This document shows positions 5,689 to 6,187 of a stretch of 6,187 nt of DNA, one piece after another. The position numbers were made by a program, and so were the translations under genes. The notes below the pieces were generated by a model. The model saw nothing but the letters and a program-made list of their open reading frames with translations, ran no database searches and was not told where the DNA came from. Numbering within the stretch: position 1 is the first letter of the stretch; every line of letters begins with the position of its first letter. Source of the DNA: Bifidobacterium breve (GTDB taxonomy: Bacteria > Actinomycetota > Acidimicrobiia > Acidimicrobiales > Ilumatobacteraceae); contig CALPPJ020000090.1 in assembly GCA_943325425.2 (NCBI GenBank), positions 1 to 6,187 of the forward strand. Reading direction: 5' to 3'.

Positions 5689-6187
5689 GTCACTCCAATG
5701 CATTGCGGCATAGCGATCAGATTGCTTGGTTGATCGCTTCGGAAGAGATTCGTCAACTTGCGAGTAGGTATGCGATTTTCTATGGTGCCCGCGATACGCA
5801 AAATCTTGCAGCGCTGTTTATCCCAGACATCAAGGTCACTCGTGAAACCGCAGGCACTCAGGCATTGAAAGAAAGTTTCGATGGTCAGATGCATGCGCTC
5901 GGGCGGGTCATTTTGCAAGTCAATAATCACCTTATTGATGTAGCTGATCAGTTCAGTGCGACGGGAATCGTGTCATGTCGCGGTGAGATTGAAGATGCCG
6001 ACGGGAACTGGATCATCCATCAAATCCAATATCACGACACGTATACATGTGTTGATGGACATTGGTTATTTGCTCGTCGTAAGCACTTGCTGTGGTACGG
6101 CCACACTATGCCGAACGCCCCAGTCGGACTTGAAGACGCGAACTGGCCGGCAAATCAAACCGGTCGAGGTGAGTTGCCTGAATGCCT
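5685..6187 (+). CDS. NTF2/SnoaL-like domain protein (3' end outside the window)
   Basis: The reading frame opens with an ATG sharing ATGA with the SDR stop and stays open for 167 codons to the window edge, so the C-terminus is missing. A weak GGGTGG (5670-5675) lies nine bases upstream. The order of elements fits the SnoaL_4 branch of the NTF2-like cone fold: helical EEIRQLASRYAIFYGARD (20-37), then LAALFIPDI (41-49), then a strand with QVNNHLID (78-85), and beta-sheet segments with QYHDTY (115-120) and DGHWLFARRKHLLWY (124-138). Proteins of this fold include ketosteroid isomerase, limonene epoxide hydrolase, scytalone dehydratase and BaiE, but many are uncharacterised. No signal peptide is seen. 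Coupling to the SDR suggests that it acts on the same substrate series. Fold assignment is likely; activity is unknown. The typical domain would already be complete, so the part beyond the window may be a short tail. Confidence 0.82.
   Translation, partial: MSHSNALRHSDQIAWLIASEEIRQLASRYAIFYGARDTQNLAALFIPDIKVTRETAGTQALKESFDGQMHALGRVILQVNNHLIDVADQFSATGIVSCRGEIEDADGNWIIHQIQYHDTYTCVDGHWLFARRKHLLWYGHTMPNAPVGLEDANWPANQTGRGELPEC

Noticed and set aside
1..6187. Mobile elements, CRISPR repeats, tRNA/rRNA genes, phage or defence genes.
   Set aside because: No transposase or integrase motifs, no direct-repeat arrays and no RNA-gene-like sequence were seen; every long stretch is covered by metabolic genes.

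Overview
The window looks like a stretch of a lipid or steroid-type catabolic region from an actinobacterium. It holds five protein-coding genes, packed with almost no free space. By eye, base composition is near 50% G+C, which is low for an actinobacterium. Several proteins nevertheless read like actinobacterial families: an acyl-CoA synthetase of the FadD17/FadD1 type, a zinc-free quinone-oxidoreductase-like MDR, and a SnoaL/NTF2 protein with a 'DTY..DGHWLFARR..LLWY' C-terminal part. A moderate-G+C aquatic Acidimicrobiia-like lineage would fit, but that is inference and cannot be proven here.

Layout. (1) 29-2146 (+): a large flavoprotein with an Old Yellow Enzyme barrel, a 4Fe-4S cysteine cluster and a C-terminal FAD/NAD(P) module (2,4-dienoyl-CoA reductase / BaiCD-BaiH / trimethylamine dehydrogenase class). 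(2) 2136-3830 (+): an AMP-forming acyl-CoA synthetase whose GTG start lies inside the end of gene 1. (3) 3843-4817 (-): an MDR oxidoreductase that converges on gene 2 with 12 bp between the stops. (4) A 79-bp divergent intergenic region (4818-4896) with a clean 7-bp inverted repeat, the best regulatory signal in the window. (5) 4897-5688 (+): a short-chain dehydrogenase resembling 3-alpha-hydroxysteroid dehydrogenases. (6) 5685-6187 (+): the first 167 residues of an NTF2/SnoaL-like protein, sharing an ATGA overlap with gene 5 and running off the window end.

How they may work together (inference). The synthetase would activate a carboxylic acid to its CoA thioester. The SDR and MDR would handle alcohol/ketone and enone redox steps, the OYE-type flavoenzyme would reduce a conjugated double bond, and the NTF2-fold protein could act as an isomerase or dehydratase. 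The same fold classes (acid-CoA ligase, 3-alpha-HSD, OYE-FeS reductase, NTF2-fold dehydratase) make up much of the clostridial bile-acid 7-dehydroxylation (bai) operon. The parallel is in gene classes only; the residues I can check in the NTF2 protein do not support the same chemistry.

I see no tRNA or rRNA, no CRISPR array, no insertion sequence and no convincing factor-independent terminator. No gene-free stretch exceeds 79 bases.
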